A stretch of DNA of 64,000 nucleotides from Lysobacter sp. (GCA_019634715.1 JAHCAU010000002.1:62001-126000); one strand, 5' to 3'; positions 35,337 through 44,048 are shown, numbered from the stretch's first letter. Notes: generated by a model not told the origin, from the letters alone. Program-made: numbers and translations.

Positions 35337-36679
35337 GCGTGATCGTCTTCTGCGTAGTCGTGGTCGTACAGGGCGTGATCGCGCGCGCGGACGCGCTCGC
35401 GGCCGAAACGGCAGGCGAAACGGCTGCCGCGGCCGACTTCGCTTTCGATCTCCAGACGTGCCTGGTGCAGGTTCAGCACGTGCTTGACGATCGACAGGCC
35501 CAGCCCGGTGCCGCCGCTTTCGCGCGAACGGCTGGTCGAGACCCGGTAGAAGCGTTCGGTGATGCGCGGCAGGTGCGCGGCCGGGATGCCGTAACCGGTG
35601 TCCTCCACCGCCAGGCTCACGCCGCCGTCGCGTTCGGGCAGGAAGCGGATGCGGATATGGCCGCCGGCCGGGGTGTAGCGGATGGCGTTGCTGACCAGGT
35701 TCGAGAACGCGCTGTGCAGTTCCTTGGTCGAGCCCATCAGGTCGACGCCCGCGGCATCCTCGACCGAGATCTCGTGGCGATGCTGGCTGAGGGCATCGGC
35801 CTCGCGCTTGAGCGTGGCCAGCATCGAGGCCATCGACACGGTCTCTTCGGGCAGTTCTTCCTGCGCTTCCAGCCGCGACAGGGTGAGGAGATCCTCGACC
35901 AGTTGCGTCATGCGCTGCGACTGCCGCTGCATCTCGGTCAGCATCGGCGCCCAGTCGGGTTGTTCGGCGGGGTCGAGCATGTCCAGGTAGCCGTGGACCA
36001 CGGTCAGCGGCGTGCGCAGTTCGTGCGAGACGTTGGCGACGAAGTCGCGGCGCATCTGCTCCAGGCGCATCAGCTTGCTGACGTCGCGCGCGACCAGCAG
36101 CCACAGTTCGTCCGAATAGGGGATCAGGCGCAGGCCCAGGTGCACGTCCGGCTGCACCGGCGAGGGCACGTCCATCAGCGGCTCGGCATGGCGGCCGGCG
36201 GCCAGCCATTGCGCGATCGGCAGCGGCTGCAGGCGATCACTGAGCGCCGCGCCGATGTCGCGCGGGTACTGCAGGCCGAGCAGGCGGTACGCGGCCTCGT
36301 TGAACCACTGGATGCGCTGGCTGTTGCGTTCGACCACCACAATGGCATCGGGCAGGGCGGCGGTGGCGGCGCGATAGGCACGCAGCATGTCGACGAGGCG
36401 GCGCTTGCGTGCGCGCATTTCCGTCTGGCTGCGGTGCAGCAGGCGGTCCAGTTCGTTCCAGACGCCGTCGCCTTCGGGCGGCGTGGCGCGCTGGCGCGCG
36501 GTCAGGCGCAGCAGGACGTTGCGCAGCTTCCAGTAATGCCAGGCCACCACGCCCAGCGCGGCGACCGTGACCACCGGCCAGACATGGCCGATGGCGAACC
36601 CCAGCGCGAGCGCGCCCGCGAGGATCAGCACCAGCTGTCCCAACGTCTTGAACCATGCGGAGCGCGCGATCGAGGTCAT
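35333..36679 (-). CDS. phoR: Phosphate regulon sensor kinase PhoR
   Basis: 448 residues. Two close membrane helices at the N-terminus (about 14-50) without a large periplasmic domain, then a PAS domain (ALPDAIVVVERNSQRIQWFNEAAYRLLGL), the H-box NVSHELRTPLTVVHGYLD, N-box SNLVSNAIRYTP and G-boxes DTGYGIP and GGTGLGLSI. PhoR senses phosphate status through the Pst system rather than by a periplasmic sensor of its own, which fits the topology. It is downstream of phoB by 74 bp and overlaps ppk by 4 bp. Confidence 0.93.
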   Translation of the reverse strand: MTSIARSAWFKTLGQLVLILAGALALGFAIGHVWPVVTVAALGVVAWHYWKLRNVLLRLTARQRATPPEGDGVWNELDRLLHRSQTEMRARKRRLVDMLRAYRAATAALPDAIVVVERNSQRIQWFNEAAYRLLGLQYPRDIGAALSDRLQPLPIAQWLAAGRHAEPLMDVPSPVQPDVHLGLRLIPYSDELWLLVARDVSKLMRLEQMRRDFVANVSHELRTPLTVVHGYLDMLDPAEQPDWAPMLTEMQRQSQRMTQLVEDLLTLSRLEAQEELPEETVSMASMLATLKREADALSQHRHEISVEDAAGVDLMGSTKELHSAFSNLVSNAIRYTPAGGHIRIRFLPERDGGVSLAVEDTGYGIPAAHLPRITERFYRVSTSRSRESGGTGLGLSIVKHVLNLHQARLEIESEVGRGSRFACRFGRERVRARDHALYDHDYAEDDHA

Positions 36680-36753
36680 CGGTCCAGTCTATGGCAATCG
36701 CGACATTGCGTCGTGGAAGGGACCGCATCGCATGGGGGCGATGCAGGCCGCGC

Positions 36754-37443
36754 TCAGAGCGTCGCGGAGAAGCGGTAGCCGGCACCGCGAACGGTCTGCA
36801 CCATGCCTTCGAGCTGTACCGGCTCCAGCGCGCGGCGCAGGCGGCGGATGTGCACGTCGACCGTGCGTTCCTCGACGTAGGTGTTGCCGCCCCAGACGTG
36901 GTCGAGCAACTGGTTGCGGGTGTACACGCGCTCGGCGTGGGTCATGAAGAAATGCAGCAGGCGATATTCGGTCGGGCCGATGTGCACCTGCGCATCGCCG
37001 GCGAACACGCGGTGCGATGCACCGTCGATGCGCAGGCCGCCGATCTGCACGCTGCCGTCCTCGTCGTCCTCGCGCGAGCGGCGCAGGACGGCGCGGATGC
37101 GGGCCAGCAGTTCGCGTGCGGAAAAGGGCTTGACCACATAGTCGTCCACGCCGGCTTCGAGCCCGCCGACGCGATCGTTCTCCTCGCCGCGGGCGGTGAG
37201 CATGATGATCGGGATGTCGCGGGTGAGGGCATCGCGGCGCCAGCGCCGGGCCAGTTCCAGGCCGCTGGTGCCGGGCAGCATCCAGTCGAGCAGGATCATG
37301 TCCGGCACGCGCTCGGCGATGGCGGCCTGGGCCTCGCGGGAGTCGCCCGCGTGCACCGGCTCGTATTCGCCCTTGCGCAGGGCGAAGGCGACCATGTCGC
37401 GGATCGCGGGTTCGTCGTCGACGATCAGGATGCGCTTCTGCAT
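36754..37443 (-). CDS. phoB: Phosphate regulon response regulator PhoB
   Basis: 229 residues: receiver domain with DDE (9-11), Asp53 (LLDWMLPGTSG) and the KPFSAREL lysine, followed by an OmpR-type DNA-binding domain with IGPTEYRLLHFFMTHAERVYTR, RNQLLDHVWG and VDVHIRRLRRALEP. It activates phosphate-starvation genes. A Pho box lies 52 bp upstream of the start, so self-activation of phoB-phoR-ppk is likely. Confidence 0.95.
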   Translation of the reverse strand: MQKRILIVDDEPAIRDMVAFALRKGEYEPVHAGDSREAQAAIAERVPDMILLDWMLPGTSGLELARRWRRDALTRDIPIIMLTARGEENDRVGGLEAGVDDYVVKPFSARELLARIRAVLRRSREDDEDGSVQIGGLRIDGASHRVFAGDAQVHIGPTEYRLLHFFMTHAERVYTRNQLLDHVWGGNTYVEERTVDVHIRRLRRALEPVQLEGMVQTVRGAGYRFSATL

Positions 37444-37494
37444 GGGTGTCGGTCCGGTGTTCCGGTGGTCGCTGAGGGGAATGGCCCACAGTAG

Positions 37495-37512
37495 ACGACA
37501 TTTTTGTGACCG
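37495..37512 (-). promoter_or_regulatory. Pho box upstream of phoB
   Basis: Minus-strand sequence CGGTCACAAAAATGTCGT matches 14 of 18 positions of the E. coli Pho box (two CTGTCAT units around AAAA). A further GTCAC lies 11 bp upstream in phase, as in extended Pho boxes. It sits 52 bp before the phoB ATG. Confidence 0.75.
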
Positions 37513-37571
37513 ATCCGTGACGCTGACACAAGCCTTTCGGCAACGGGCGGCGAGGTCCGCTCCGACAGTGC

Positions 37572-37973
37572 TCAGGCCTCGATCAGCACCGCATCGTCCG
37601 GATGCAGTGCGGCCAGGCCCCGATCGAAGGTCGCGATGCGACCGCCGTGATGGCGCGCCAGCGCCACCAGGTAGCGATCGGTCACCTGGCGATGACCGAG
37701 TACGCCGACCCAGCCGATCTCGGCGTAGCCGAGCGCATCCGGCCAGAAGACATGCCGAGGATGCTCGCCCAGCGCGCGCAGCACCGATGCCGCTGCGTGG
37801 GCGTCCGGCGCGGCGCCGAAGCGCAGCAGCAGCCGCATCAACGTGCCCTGCGTGATCGGGCAGGTGGCGAACCCGCCCGTGACGCTGTCGAACCAGCGCA
37901 CGGCGGCATCGTGATGCACATGGGCGCGGTCGATCAGTGCGACCAGCACGTTGCCGTCGAGCAGGAGGGTCAT
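37572..37973 (-). CDS. vapC: PIN-domain toxin VapC
   Basis: 133 residues of the PIN endonuclease fold: LLLDGNVLVALID with Asp6 at the start, an acidic residue in the central CPITQGTLMRLL region replaced by T-Q (the usual T-E-x-x position is less clear), and the C-terminal VTDRYLVALARHHGGRIATFDRGL with conserved aspartates. VapC toxins cut tRNA or rRNA. The start overlaps the VapB stop by 4 bp. The shift of the usual second acidic residue leaves activity uncertain. Confidence 0.82.
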   Translation of the reverse strand: MTLLLDGNVLVALIDRAHVHHDAAVRWFDSVTGGFATCPITQGTLMRLLLRFGAAPDAHAAASVLRALGEHPRHVFWPDALGYAEIGWVGVLGHRQVTDRYLVALARHHGGRIATFDRGLAALHPDDAVLIEA

Positions 37974-38257
37974 GCCGGTGCGTCCGGTGAGGCGGCGGAG
38001 GCGTCGCGTGCATCGTCGTCGTCGAGCGCGCGCACGTCGTCCTCGGTGAGCGGCTGGCGCGAGGCCACGACGGGCAGGCCGGTCCGAGGGTGCAGCCGGT
38101 ATACCGCCGCCACGTCGCGCACGCCCGTCGCGACGGGTGTCTCCAGGCCGCGGCGCACCAGTTCGGCCACGGTCTGCCCGAGGCTGCGCCCGGTGTGGCG
38201 GGCGAGGCTGGTCAGGATGCGGTGCAGGTCGTCGGGCAGGTCGATGGTGGTTCGCAT
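37970..38257 (-). CDS. vapB: Ribbon-helix-helix antitoxin VapB
   Basis: 95 residues. The first 45 form a ribbon-helix-helix DNA-binding domain (RTTIDLPDDLHRILTSLARHT, then SLGQTVAELVRRGL). The rest includes HPRTGLPVVASRQPLTEDDV and an acidic tail, typical of the VapC-binding part of such antitoxins. It would bind VapC and repress its own promoter in the 38258-38325 gap. ATG 38257 was chosen; the frame upstream is antisense to bepA and has no likeness. Confidence 0.85.
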   Translation of the reverse strand: MRTTIDLPDDLHRILTSLARHTGRSLGQTVAELVRRGLETPVATGVRDVAAVYRLHPRTGLPVVASRQPLTEDDVRALDDDDARDASAASPDAPA

Positions 38258-38325
38258 CAGCGCATCGTGATGCGATGATGCGGCGGTGTCAAGCGGCGTT
38301 GCGTGCGGTCGGCGTGACCGCTCGA

Positions 38326-39906
38326 TCAGCGGCGCCTCAGTGCCTCGTCCCGCACGCCCTGGCGCCGCAGTTCGAGGACCCGCGGGGTGATCGAGGCGAT
38401 CCGGGCCTCGATGCGGGCGCGGGCGTAGTAGTCGATGTCGTCGCGCTTGAGCAGGGTGTTGAGCTGGACCAGCGCGCGCTCGGGGCGCCCCTTGATGTAC
38501 TCGGCCTCGGCGTGCGCCTCGCCCGCGCGGATCGGGTCGCCGGCCACTTCGCTGGCGCGCGCGAAGGTCTGCTGGAAGATCGGGTCGTCCTTGGCGCTCA
38601 CCGCGAGCGGACGCAGCACGGCTTGGGCACGGCGACCGGATTCTGCGTCGTTGCGCTCGGCCAGCAGGCGCGCATAGCTCAGCGAGACCGAGCGATGGCC
38701 GGGCATCCGCGCCAGCAGGCTTTCCAGGCGCTTGTCGGCGGTTGCGACCTCGCCGCTGCGTGCCTCGGCCTCGGCGAGGCCGATCACGATCCACGGATCG
38801 TCCGGATGGGTGTCCAGCAGCGTCGCCAACTCGCGCGCGGAGGCCGCGTACTCGCCGTTGCGTGCGCGGGCGACGGCCAGCCCGTAACGCTGCGCCTCGG
38901 TCAGCGGCCGGCTGCCGCGCATGCGTTCGTATTCCCGGATGGCTTCGACCGGCGTGTTCGCGCTCAGTGCGCGGATGCGTTCGCGCGCCCAGCCGAAATA
39001 CGGGCTGTCGACCCGGCGTGGGCCGCCCTGCACGCGCAGCGAAGCCGGGATGAGCGGGTTTTCGCTGGTGATCGCGCTGCCGGGGACGAGATCGGGCGCG
39101 CGTTGCGCCAGTTCGGCGGCGCGGCTGCGGGCCTCGCTGATGCGGGTGGTGGTGACCGGATGCGTGCGCAGGTAGTCGGGCGTGCGCTCGCGTTCGCCGC
39201 CCTGGTTCACGCGCGACAGCGTCTGCATGCGGCCGAACATGCTGGTCATCGCATGGGGGTCGTAACCGGCCCGGACCAGGGTCTGGATGCCGAGGCGGTC
39301 GGCTTCCGATTCGTTGGAGCGGGTGTAGTCGATCTGGCGCTGCTGCATGAGTGCCTGGCCGGCGGACACCGCGGCGATCGAGGCGTCGTCCGCGGAATTG
39401 CCGCCCGCGGCCTGCGCCACGGCGACCGCGCCCAGCATCGCCAGCAGGATCGGAATGCTGTCCTTCTGCGCGCGTTCCACGCTGCGCAGCACGTGGGTCT
39501 GGGTGACGTGCGCGACCTCGTGCGCCAGCACGCCGGCCACCTCGTCCTCGCTCTCGGCCGCCAGCACCAGGCCGGCATTGGTGCCGATGTAGCCGCCCAG
39601 CGTCGCGAACGCGTTGAATTGCCGTTCCTTCAGCATGAAGAACACGAAAGGATGATCGGGACGGTCGCTGGCGGCGGCGAGGCGATGGCCCACCGACTGC
39701 AGCCAGCCGTCGATCAGCGGGTCGTCGAGCACGTAGTCGTAGTGGCGCAGCTGGCTCAGCAGCATGCTGCCGTACTCGGCCTGCTTCGCCGGGTTCAGCA
39801 CCTCGTTCGCCGAGGACCCGATATCGGGGAGGCGGGCCTCCTGGGCCGGGCTGACCGCGGTCGCGAGCAGGCAGGTGAGGGCGGCGATGGCGGCCGTCAG
39901 GCGCAT
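38326..39906 (-). CDS. BepA-like periplasmic M48 metalloprotease with TPR region
   Basis: 526 residues with a signal peptide (about residues 1-21). The zinc site is HEVAH at 129-133 with Glu201 in ESEADRLG as third ligand. The C-terminal half, from about residue 310, has repeated helical units of TPR type (e.g. REYERMRGSRPLTEAQRYGL). This is the plan of BepA (YfgC), which assists assembly of outer-membrane proteins such as LptD and degrades misfolded ones. The gene stands alone; the 230-bp region to the glutaredoxin gene holds no further gene. Confidence 0.88.
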   Translation of the reverse strand: MRLTAAIAALTCLLATAVSPAQEARLPDIGSSANEVLNPAKQAEYGSMLLSQLRHYDYVLDDPLIDGWLQSVGHRLAAASDRPDHPFVFFMLKERQFNAFATLGGYIGTNAGLVLAAESEDEVAGVLAHEVAHVTQTHVLRSVERAQKDSIPILLAMLGAVAVAQAAGGNSADDASIAAVSAGQALMQQRQIDYTRSNESEADRLGIQTLVRAGYDPHAMTSMFGRMQTLSRVNQGGERERTPDYLRTHPVTTTRISEARSRAAELAQRAPDLVPGSAITSENPLIPASLRVQGGPRRVDSPYFGWARERIRALSANTPVEAIREYERMRGSRPLTEAQRYGLAVARARNGEYAASARELATLLDTHPDDPWIVIGLAEAEARSGEVATADKRLESLLARMPGHRSVSLSYARLLAERNDAESGRRAQAVLRPLAVSAKDDPIFQQTFARASEVAGDPIRAGEAHAEAEYIKGRPERALVQLNTLLKRDDIDYYARARIEARIASITPRVLELRRQGVRDEALRRR

Positions 39907-40139
39907 GGGCGGAGTCCGGAAGCGTGCGATGGTCGACAGGATGCCGTCTGCGGGCGCCCTCGGCGTGAATGCGCTGTTAAGGCGGCATGCGACGGGTTAT
40001 GACCCGGGGTCGGCCGGGAACGTTCCCCGTATCGCAGTGTTGCTCCCGACGAGACAAACCGTGTCTGGAAAAGCCCGCCGCTGCCCCCCATCATCCCCGT
40101 CCCACAGACGCAACCGCACCGCGCGGACAGGAGACGGCC

Positions 40140-40442
40140 TTGAACGACATCCGGAACGAGACCCCGGGCGGGGCATCGCATGCGCCGATCACGCTGTACA
40201 CCACCCTGGTCTGCCCTTATTGCGTGGCCGCCAAGAATTTCTTCAGGAGCAAGGGCCTGAGCTGGACCGAGATCCGCATCGACGCCGATCCGGCCGAGCG
40301 CGAGCGCATGATCGCCCGCGCCAACCGCACCAGCGTGCCGCAGATCTTCGTCGGCGACGTCCACGTCGGCGGCTTCGACGACATGATGGCCCTGCATCGC
40401 GCGGGGAAGTTCGAGCCGCTGCTGTCCGGAGAAGGCGCATGA
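40140..40442 (+). CDS. Monothiol/dithiol glutaredoxin (GrxC type), TTG start
   Basis: 100 residues. The active-site motif CPYC (25-28) and the TSVPQIFVGDVHVGGFDD segment are standard for glutaredoxin 3. It reduces disulfides using glutathione. The start is TTG 40140: an AGGAG ribosome site lies at the right distance (GGACAGGAGACGGCC before it), and no ATG or GTG in the same frame precedes the fold at a suitable distance. The stop overlaps the next gene by ATGA. Confidence 0.85.
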   Translation: MNDIRNETPGGASHAPITLYTTLVCPYCVAAKNFFRSKGLSWTEIRIDADPAERERMIARANRTSVPQIFVGDVHVGGFDDMMALHRAGKFEPLLSGEGA

Positions 40443-40834
40443 GCGGCGCGCAGGACGAGAAGGACCGCGTCGCCGAGTTCACCGCGTTCCGCAAGCGCAT
40501 GAACGAACGCATCCTCGCCGAACCCAGCCAGGTCGTCCGCCGCTTCTTCGCGCTGGATACCCAGACTTACCAGGCCGGCGCCCTCGACGTGAAGACCAAG
40601 GAGCTGCTGGGCCTGGTCGCCTCGCTGGTGCTGCGCTGCGACGACTGCATCAGCTACCACGTCGCCCAGTGCAAGGAAGCCGGGGTCAGTCGCGACGAGA
40701 TGTTCGAGACCTTCTCCGTGGGCCTGGTGGTCGGCGGCTCGATCGTCATCCCGCACCTGCGCCGCGCCGTCGACTTCCTCGACCGCCTGGAGCAGGGCGA
40801 GGCCGATCCGGCCCCGGCGCACGACCACGGCTGA
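40439..40834 (+). CDS. Carboxymuconolactone decarboxylase/AhpD-like protein
   Basis: 131 residues. The segment LVASLVLRCDDCISYHVAQC holds the AhpD-type redox pair Cys67 and Cys70 with His74, so a disulfide-based peroxidase or reductase activity is likely rather than decarboxylation. It overlaps the glutaredoxin gene by 4 bp, which suggests that the two small thiol proteins work together in thiol or peroxide metabolism. The final residues are His- and Asp-rich. Confidence 0.82.
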   Translation: MSGAQDEKDRVAEFTAFRKRMNERILAEPSQVVRRFFALDTQTYQAGALDVKTKELLGLVASLVLRCDDCISYHVAQCKEAGVSRDEMFETFSVGLVVGGSIVIPHLRRAVDFLDRLEQGEADPAPAHDHG

Positions 40835-41071
40835 ACGGGTGTCAGGCAGGGCGCCTACGACCATCGTCGGAGCGCATATGGGTATGCCGATCGCGCATGA
40901 TCGGGACCGTTGAGGCATAATTCGCCGGTTGTAGGCGCCGGTTCCGCCGCCCGCGCCTCGTCCGACCCGAAAGATCCCCGCTATACCCGACACCCTCGAT
41001 GATCGCGGCCCCGCGCGCAGCGCCGGGCCCGCCTGCCGGAACCGTCCGTGCAGGTCTGACTGGAACCGACA

Positions 41072-42079
41072 ATGACCCAAACGATAACCGTCATCCGTGG
41101 CGATGGCATCGGCCCCGAGATCATGGAGGCCGCCCTCTTCGTGCTCGACGCCATGAACGCCGGCCTGCAGTACGAGGAAGCCGATGCCGGCATGGTCGCG
41201 CTGGAGAAGCACGGCGAACTGCTGCCGCAGTCCACCCTGGATTCGATCCGCCGCAACCGCATCGCGCTCAAGAGTCCGCTGACCACCCCGGTGGGCGAGG
41301 GCTTCAGCTCGATCAACGTCGAGCTGCGCAAGCGCTTCGACCTGTACGCGAACGTCCGCCCGGCCAAGTCGTTCCCGAACACCAGGTCGCGGTTCCCCTC
41401 GGGCGTGGACCTGATCACCGTTCGCGAGAACACCGAAGGCGCGTACATCGGCGAAGGCCAGTCGCTGTCTGAAGACGGCGAGACCGCGATGCTCACCCAG
41501 AAGATCACCCGCCGCGGTTCCGAGCGCATCGTCCGCTACGCCTTCGAGCTGGCGCGCAGGACCGGCCGGAAGAAGGTCACGGTGGTCCACAAGGCCAACA
41601 TCCTGAAGTCGACCTCGGGCCTGTTCCTGCGGACCGCGCGTCTGGTCGCCGCGGAATACCCGGACATCGAGTGCAACGAGATGATCGTGGACAACACCTG
41701 CATGCAGCTGGTGATGCGTCCCGAGCAGTTCGACATCATCGTCACCACCAACCTGTTCGGCGACATCATCTCCGACCTGTGCGCCGGCCTCGTCGGCGGC
41801 CTGGGCCTGGCGCCCGGCGCCAACATCGGTACCGAAGCCGCGATCTTCGAAGCCGTGCACGGCTCCGCGCCCGACATCGCCGGGAAGGGCGTCGCCAATC
41901 CCTGCGCGCTGCTGATGGCCGCAGGCCAGATGCTCGACCATATCGGCCAGCCCGAGAACGCCACCCGCCTGCGCAACGCGATCGTCGCCACGCTGGAAGC
42001 GAAGGATTCGCTGACCCCCGACCTGGGCGGCGAGGGCAACACCATGTCGTTCGCGAAGGCGATCGCCAGCCGGCTCTGA
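41072..42079 (+). CDS. NAD-type isocitrate dehydrogenase (IDH3-like)
   Basis: 335 residues of the isocitrate/isopropylmalate dehydrogenase family. ITVIRGDGIGPEIMEA at the start, the VRENTEGAYIGEG substrate loop, KANILKSTSGLF, the metal site VTTNLFGDIISDLCAGLVGG, and EAVHGSAPDIAGKG. The short form and the sequence around TEAAIFEAVHG are like the NAD-dependent bacterial and mitochondrial enzymes rather than the 416-residue NADP enzyme of E. coli. 3-isopropylmalate dehydrogenase is excluded by the ENTEGAYIGEG segment. Cofactor choice is inferred. Confidence 0.85.
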   Translation: MTQTITVIRGDGIGPEIMEAALFVLDAMNAGLQYEEADAGMVALEKHGELLPQSTLDSIRRNRIALKSPLTTPVGEGFSSINVELRKRFDLYANVRPAKSFPNTRSRFPSGVDLITVRENTEGAYIGEGQSLSEDGETAMLTQKITRRGSERIVRYAFELARRTGRKKVTVVHKANILKSTSGLFLRTARLVAAEYPDIECNEMIVDNTCMQLVMRPEQFDIIVTTNLFGDIISDLCAGLVGGLGLAPGANIGTEAAIFEAVHGSAPDIAGKGVANPCALLMAAGQMLDHIGQPENATRLRNAIVATLEAKDSLTPDLGGEGNTMSFAKAIASRL

Positions 42080-42093
42080 GCCGCGGCTGCCGG

Positions 42094-42133
42094 CCTGCGG
42101 TCAAGTCGACCTGCGGTCAAGTCGACCTGCGGT
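42094..42133. repeat. Tandem 16-bp repeat (2.5 copies) before a terminator
   Basis: CCTGCGGTCAAGTCGA occurs twice in tandem and its first eight bases a third time, just after the isocitrate dehydrogenase gene and touching the terminator. It may reflect replication slippage. Confidence 0.8.
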
Positions 42134-42134
42134 A

Positions 42135-42167
42135 ACGAAAAAGGGCGCCGATGGCGCCCTTTTTCGT
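42135..42167. terminator. Bidirectional intrinsic terminator
   Basis: ACGAAAAAGGGCGCC, a GAT loop and the exact complement give a 15-bp stem with an A-tract on one side and a T-tract on the other, between the convergent isocitrate dehydrogenase and BI-1 family genes. Confidence 0.9.
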
Positions 42168-42187
42168 GGGTGAAGCGGCGCGTCCGG

Positions 42188-42952
42188 TTAGTCGCGCAGC
42201 TTGGCCAGCAGGCGCAGGAACTCGACGTACAGCCACACCAGCGTGACCATCAGGCCGAAGGCGCCGAACCATTCCATGTACTTCGGTGCGCCGGCTTCGA
42301 CACCGCTTTCGATGAAGTCGAAGTCCAGCACCAGGTTCAGCGCGGCGATCACCACGACGAACAGGCTGAAACCGATGCCGATGATCCCCGACTCGTGGAT
42401 GTAGGGGACCCTGATCCCGAACAGGCCGAGCACGAAGGAGGCCACGTAGATCAGGAAGATGCCGCCCGTCGCTGCGGCCACGCCGAGCTTGAAGTTCTCG
42501 GTCGCCTTGATCAGGCCGGAGCGATAGGCGAACAGCAGTGCGAACAGGGTACCGAAGGTCAGCATCACCGCCTGGATCACGATGCCCGGGAAGCGGGCTT
42601 CGAAGAACGCGGAAATCGCGCCGAGGAACAGGCCTTCCACGAGGGCGTAGGCGGGCGCCAGCACCGGCGACCATTCCTTCTTGAAGATGGTGATCATGGC
42701 GAGCACGAAGCCGCCGATGCCGCCGCCGAGGATGTAGAGCATCGCACCAGGCGCGAGCATCGGGCCGTCCGGCGTCTGCACGACGGCCTGCGACCAGGAA
42801 AAAGCCGCGGTGAGTGTCAGCAGCAGCAACATGAAGCCGGTCTTGTTGACCGTGCCGTTGAGCGTCATCGCGTTCGCGCTGCCGGGATAGACGGTGCCGC
42901 TGCTGAGGTCGAGGAAGGTGGAATCCTTCAGGACCGGATTGCCGCTGCGCAT
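42188..42952 (-). CDS. Bax inhibitor-1/YccA family membrane protein
   Basis: 254 residues with seven predicted membrane helices beginning at about residue 37. The pattern with GTVNKTGFMLLLLTL at the first helix, LGAISAFFEARFPGIV in the middle and LDFDFIE near the C-terminal aspartate pair corresponds to the BI-1-like family (bacterial YetJ-type calcium-leak proteins and YccA). An AGGAG ribosome site precedes ATG 42952. The role in this organism is unknown; homologues modulate calcium leak or protease FtsH. Confidence 0.85.
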   Translation of the reverse strand: MRSGNPVLKDSTFLDLSSGTVYPGSANAMTLNGTVNKTGFMLLLLTLTAAFSWSQAVVQTPDGPMLAPGAMLYILGGGIGGFVLAMITIFKKEWSPVLAPAYALVEGLFLGAISAFFEARFPGIVIQAVMLTFGTLFALLFAYRSGLIKATENFKLGVAAATGGIFLIYVASFVLGLFGIRVPYIHESGIIGIGFSLFVVVIAALNLVLDFDFIESGVEAGAPKYMEWFGAFGLMVTLVWLYVEFLRLLAKLRD

Positions 42953-43021
42953 GGGAACTCCTGAGTGTGTGTCGTACGGTTGAAGCGCCAAGCATACCGA
43001 TTCCCGATGGCGGATGCCGCG

Positions 43022-43050
43022 TTGACATCCGGCCCGGAGGTTCGGACAAT
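43022..43050 (+). promoter_or_regulatory. Strong sigma-70 promoter for the tRNA cluster
   Basis: TTGACA (perfect -35) and GACAAT (-10, 4 of 6) with 17-bp spacing, about 49 bp before tRNA-Pro. Confidence 0.75.
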
Positions 43051-43098
43051 AGCCGGCCGGCTGGAAGCGGATGTTTCGCCCCAGTCGCCGCTCGGCGG

Positions 43099-43175
43099 CG
43101 GGGTATAGCGCAGTCTGGTAGCGCGCCTGCTTTGGGAGCAGGATGTCGGGGGTTCGAATCCCTCTACCCCGACCA
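43099..43175 (+). tRNA. tRNA-Pro(TGG)
   Basis: 77 bases with paired acceptor (CGGGGTA/TACCCCG), encoded CCA and anticodon TGG in the loop TTTGGGA between CCTGC and GCAGG. Confidence 0.95.
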
Positions 43176-43246
43176 ATTCCGGCTCGCATCGAGCGGCTTC
43201 CGCGTCAGTGTGTTCCGACTGTCCGTTTGGCTATCATGCGCACCAC

Positions 43247-43323
43247 GCGCCCGTAGCTCAACCGGATAGAGCACCGGCCTTCTAAGCCGGTGGTTGCAGG
43301 TTCGATTCCTGCCGGGCGCGCCA
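43247..43323 (+). tRNA. tRNA-Arg(TCT)
   Basis: 77 bases. Acceptor GCGCCCG/CGGGCGC, encoded CCA, anticodon loop CTTCTAA between CCGGC and GCCGG gives TCT. A TATCAT -10 box lies 10 bases upstream, so it may also have its own promoter. Confidence 0.95.
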
Positions 43324-43424
43324 ACGCGGACAATGAATGATGTGCCCGGCAGGGAGTCGGGACACGGATGCCCGGGAAGGGCCGCTTCGCACGAAGCGAT
43401 CCGTGAATGTTTCACAAGGTTTAT

Positions 43425-43502
<78 letters not shown>

Positions 43503-43562
43503 TTTCGAGAATGTCGTTCTTGTTCGCTGAACGTCTGGCATCTCCCGCAGATCACGCGGAGC

Positions 43563-43592
43563 TTGCCGCAGACGCGGAGAATGCGGTATTCT
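43563..43592 (+). promoter_or_regulatory. Candidate promoter for tRNA-Lys
   Basis: TTGCCG and TATTCT with an 18-bp spacer, 9 bases before the tRNA-Lys start. Confidence 0.5.
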
Positions 43593-43601
43593 TTCCAGAT
43601 C

Positions 43602-43677
43602 GGGCCGTTAGCTCAGTTGGTAGAGCAGTTGACTCTTAATCAATAGGTCCAAGGTTCGAATCCTTGACGGCCCACCA
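43602..43677 (+). tRNA. tRNA-Lys(CTT)
   Basis: 76 bases. Acceptor GGGCCGT/ACGGCCC, encoded CCA, anticodon loop CTCTTAA between GTTGA and TCAAT gives CTT. Confidence 0.95.
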
Positions 43678-43684
43678 GATCAGC

Positions 43685-43710
43685 AACGCCCGGCTTCGGC
43701 CGGGCGTTTT
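43685..43710 (+). terminator. Intrinsic terminator after tRNA-Lys
   Basis: AACGCCCGGC, a TTCG tetraloop, GCCGGGCGTT and a T-rich tail, 8 bases after tRNA-Lys. Confidence 0.85.
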
Positions 43711-43740
43711 GCTTTGAGCGCCCCGGCAACCGGGGCCGAT

Positions 43741-43825
<85 letters not shown>

Positions 43826-44048
43826 CCCCCGATGACCCCGCACGGAGAGCGCCGTCGCCGGCTCCCGGCCGCGTCCCGCCTCCCGGTGCCCGAAACTGGC
43901 GGCCGGCCGCGTAATCCGCCAAACTATCCCGTTCCACCTGGGCCCTGGCCCCGGTTCGCCCGAGGGTCCTCCGAGGCCCGGGCGTCCACATTCCACCCTC
44001 ACCATTTTTCGGGCCGCGGACACGCGCGCGGCAGCAGGAGTCGTCAGC

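Noticed and set aside
41072..42079. 3-isopropylmalate dehydrogenase (leuB)
   Set aside because: The ENTEGAYIGEG substrate loop and EAVHGSAPDIAGKG context fit isocitrate dehydrogenase of the NAD type, and no leu genes are nearby.
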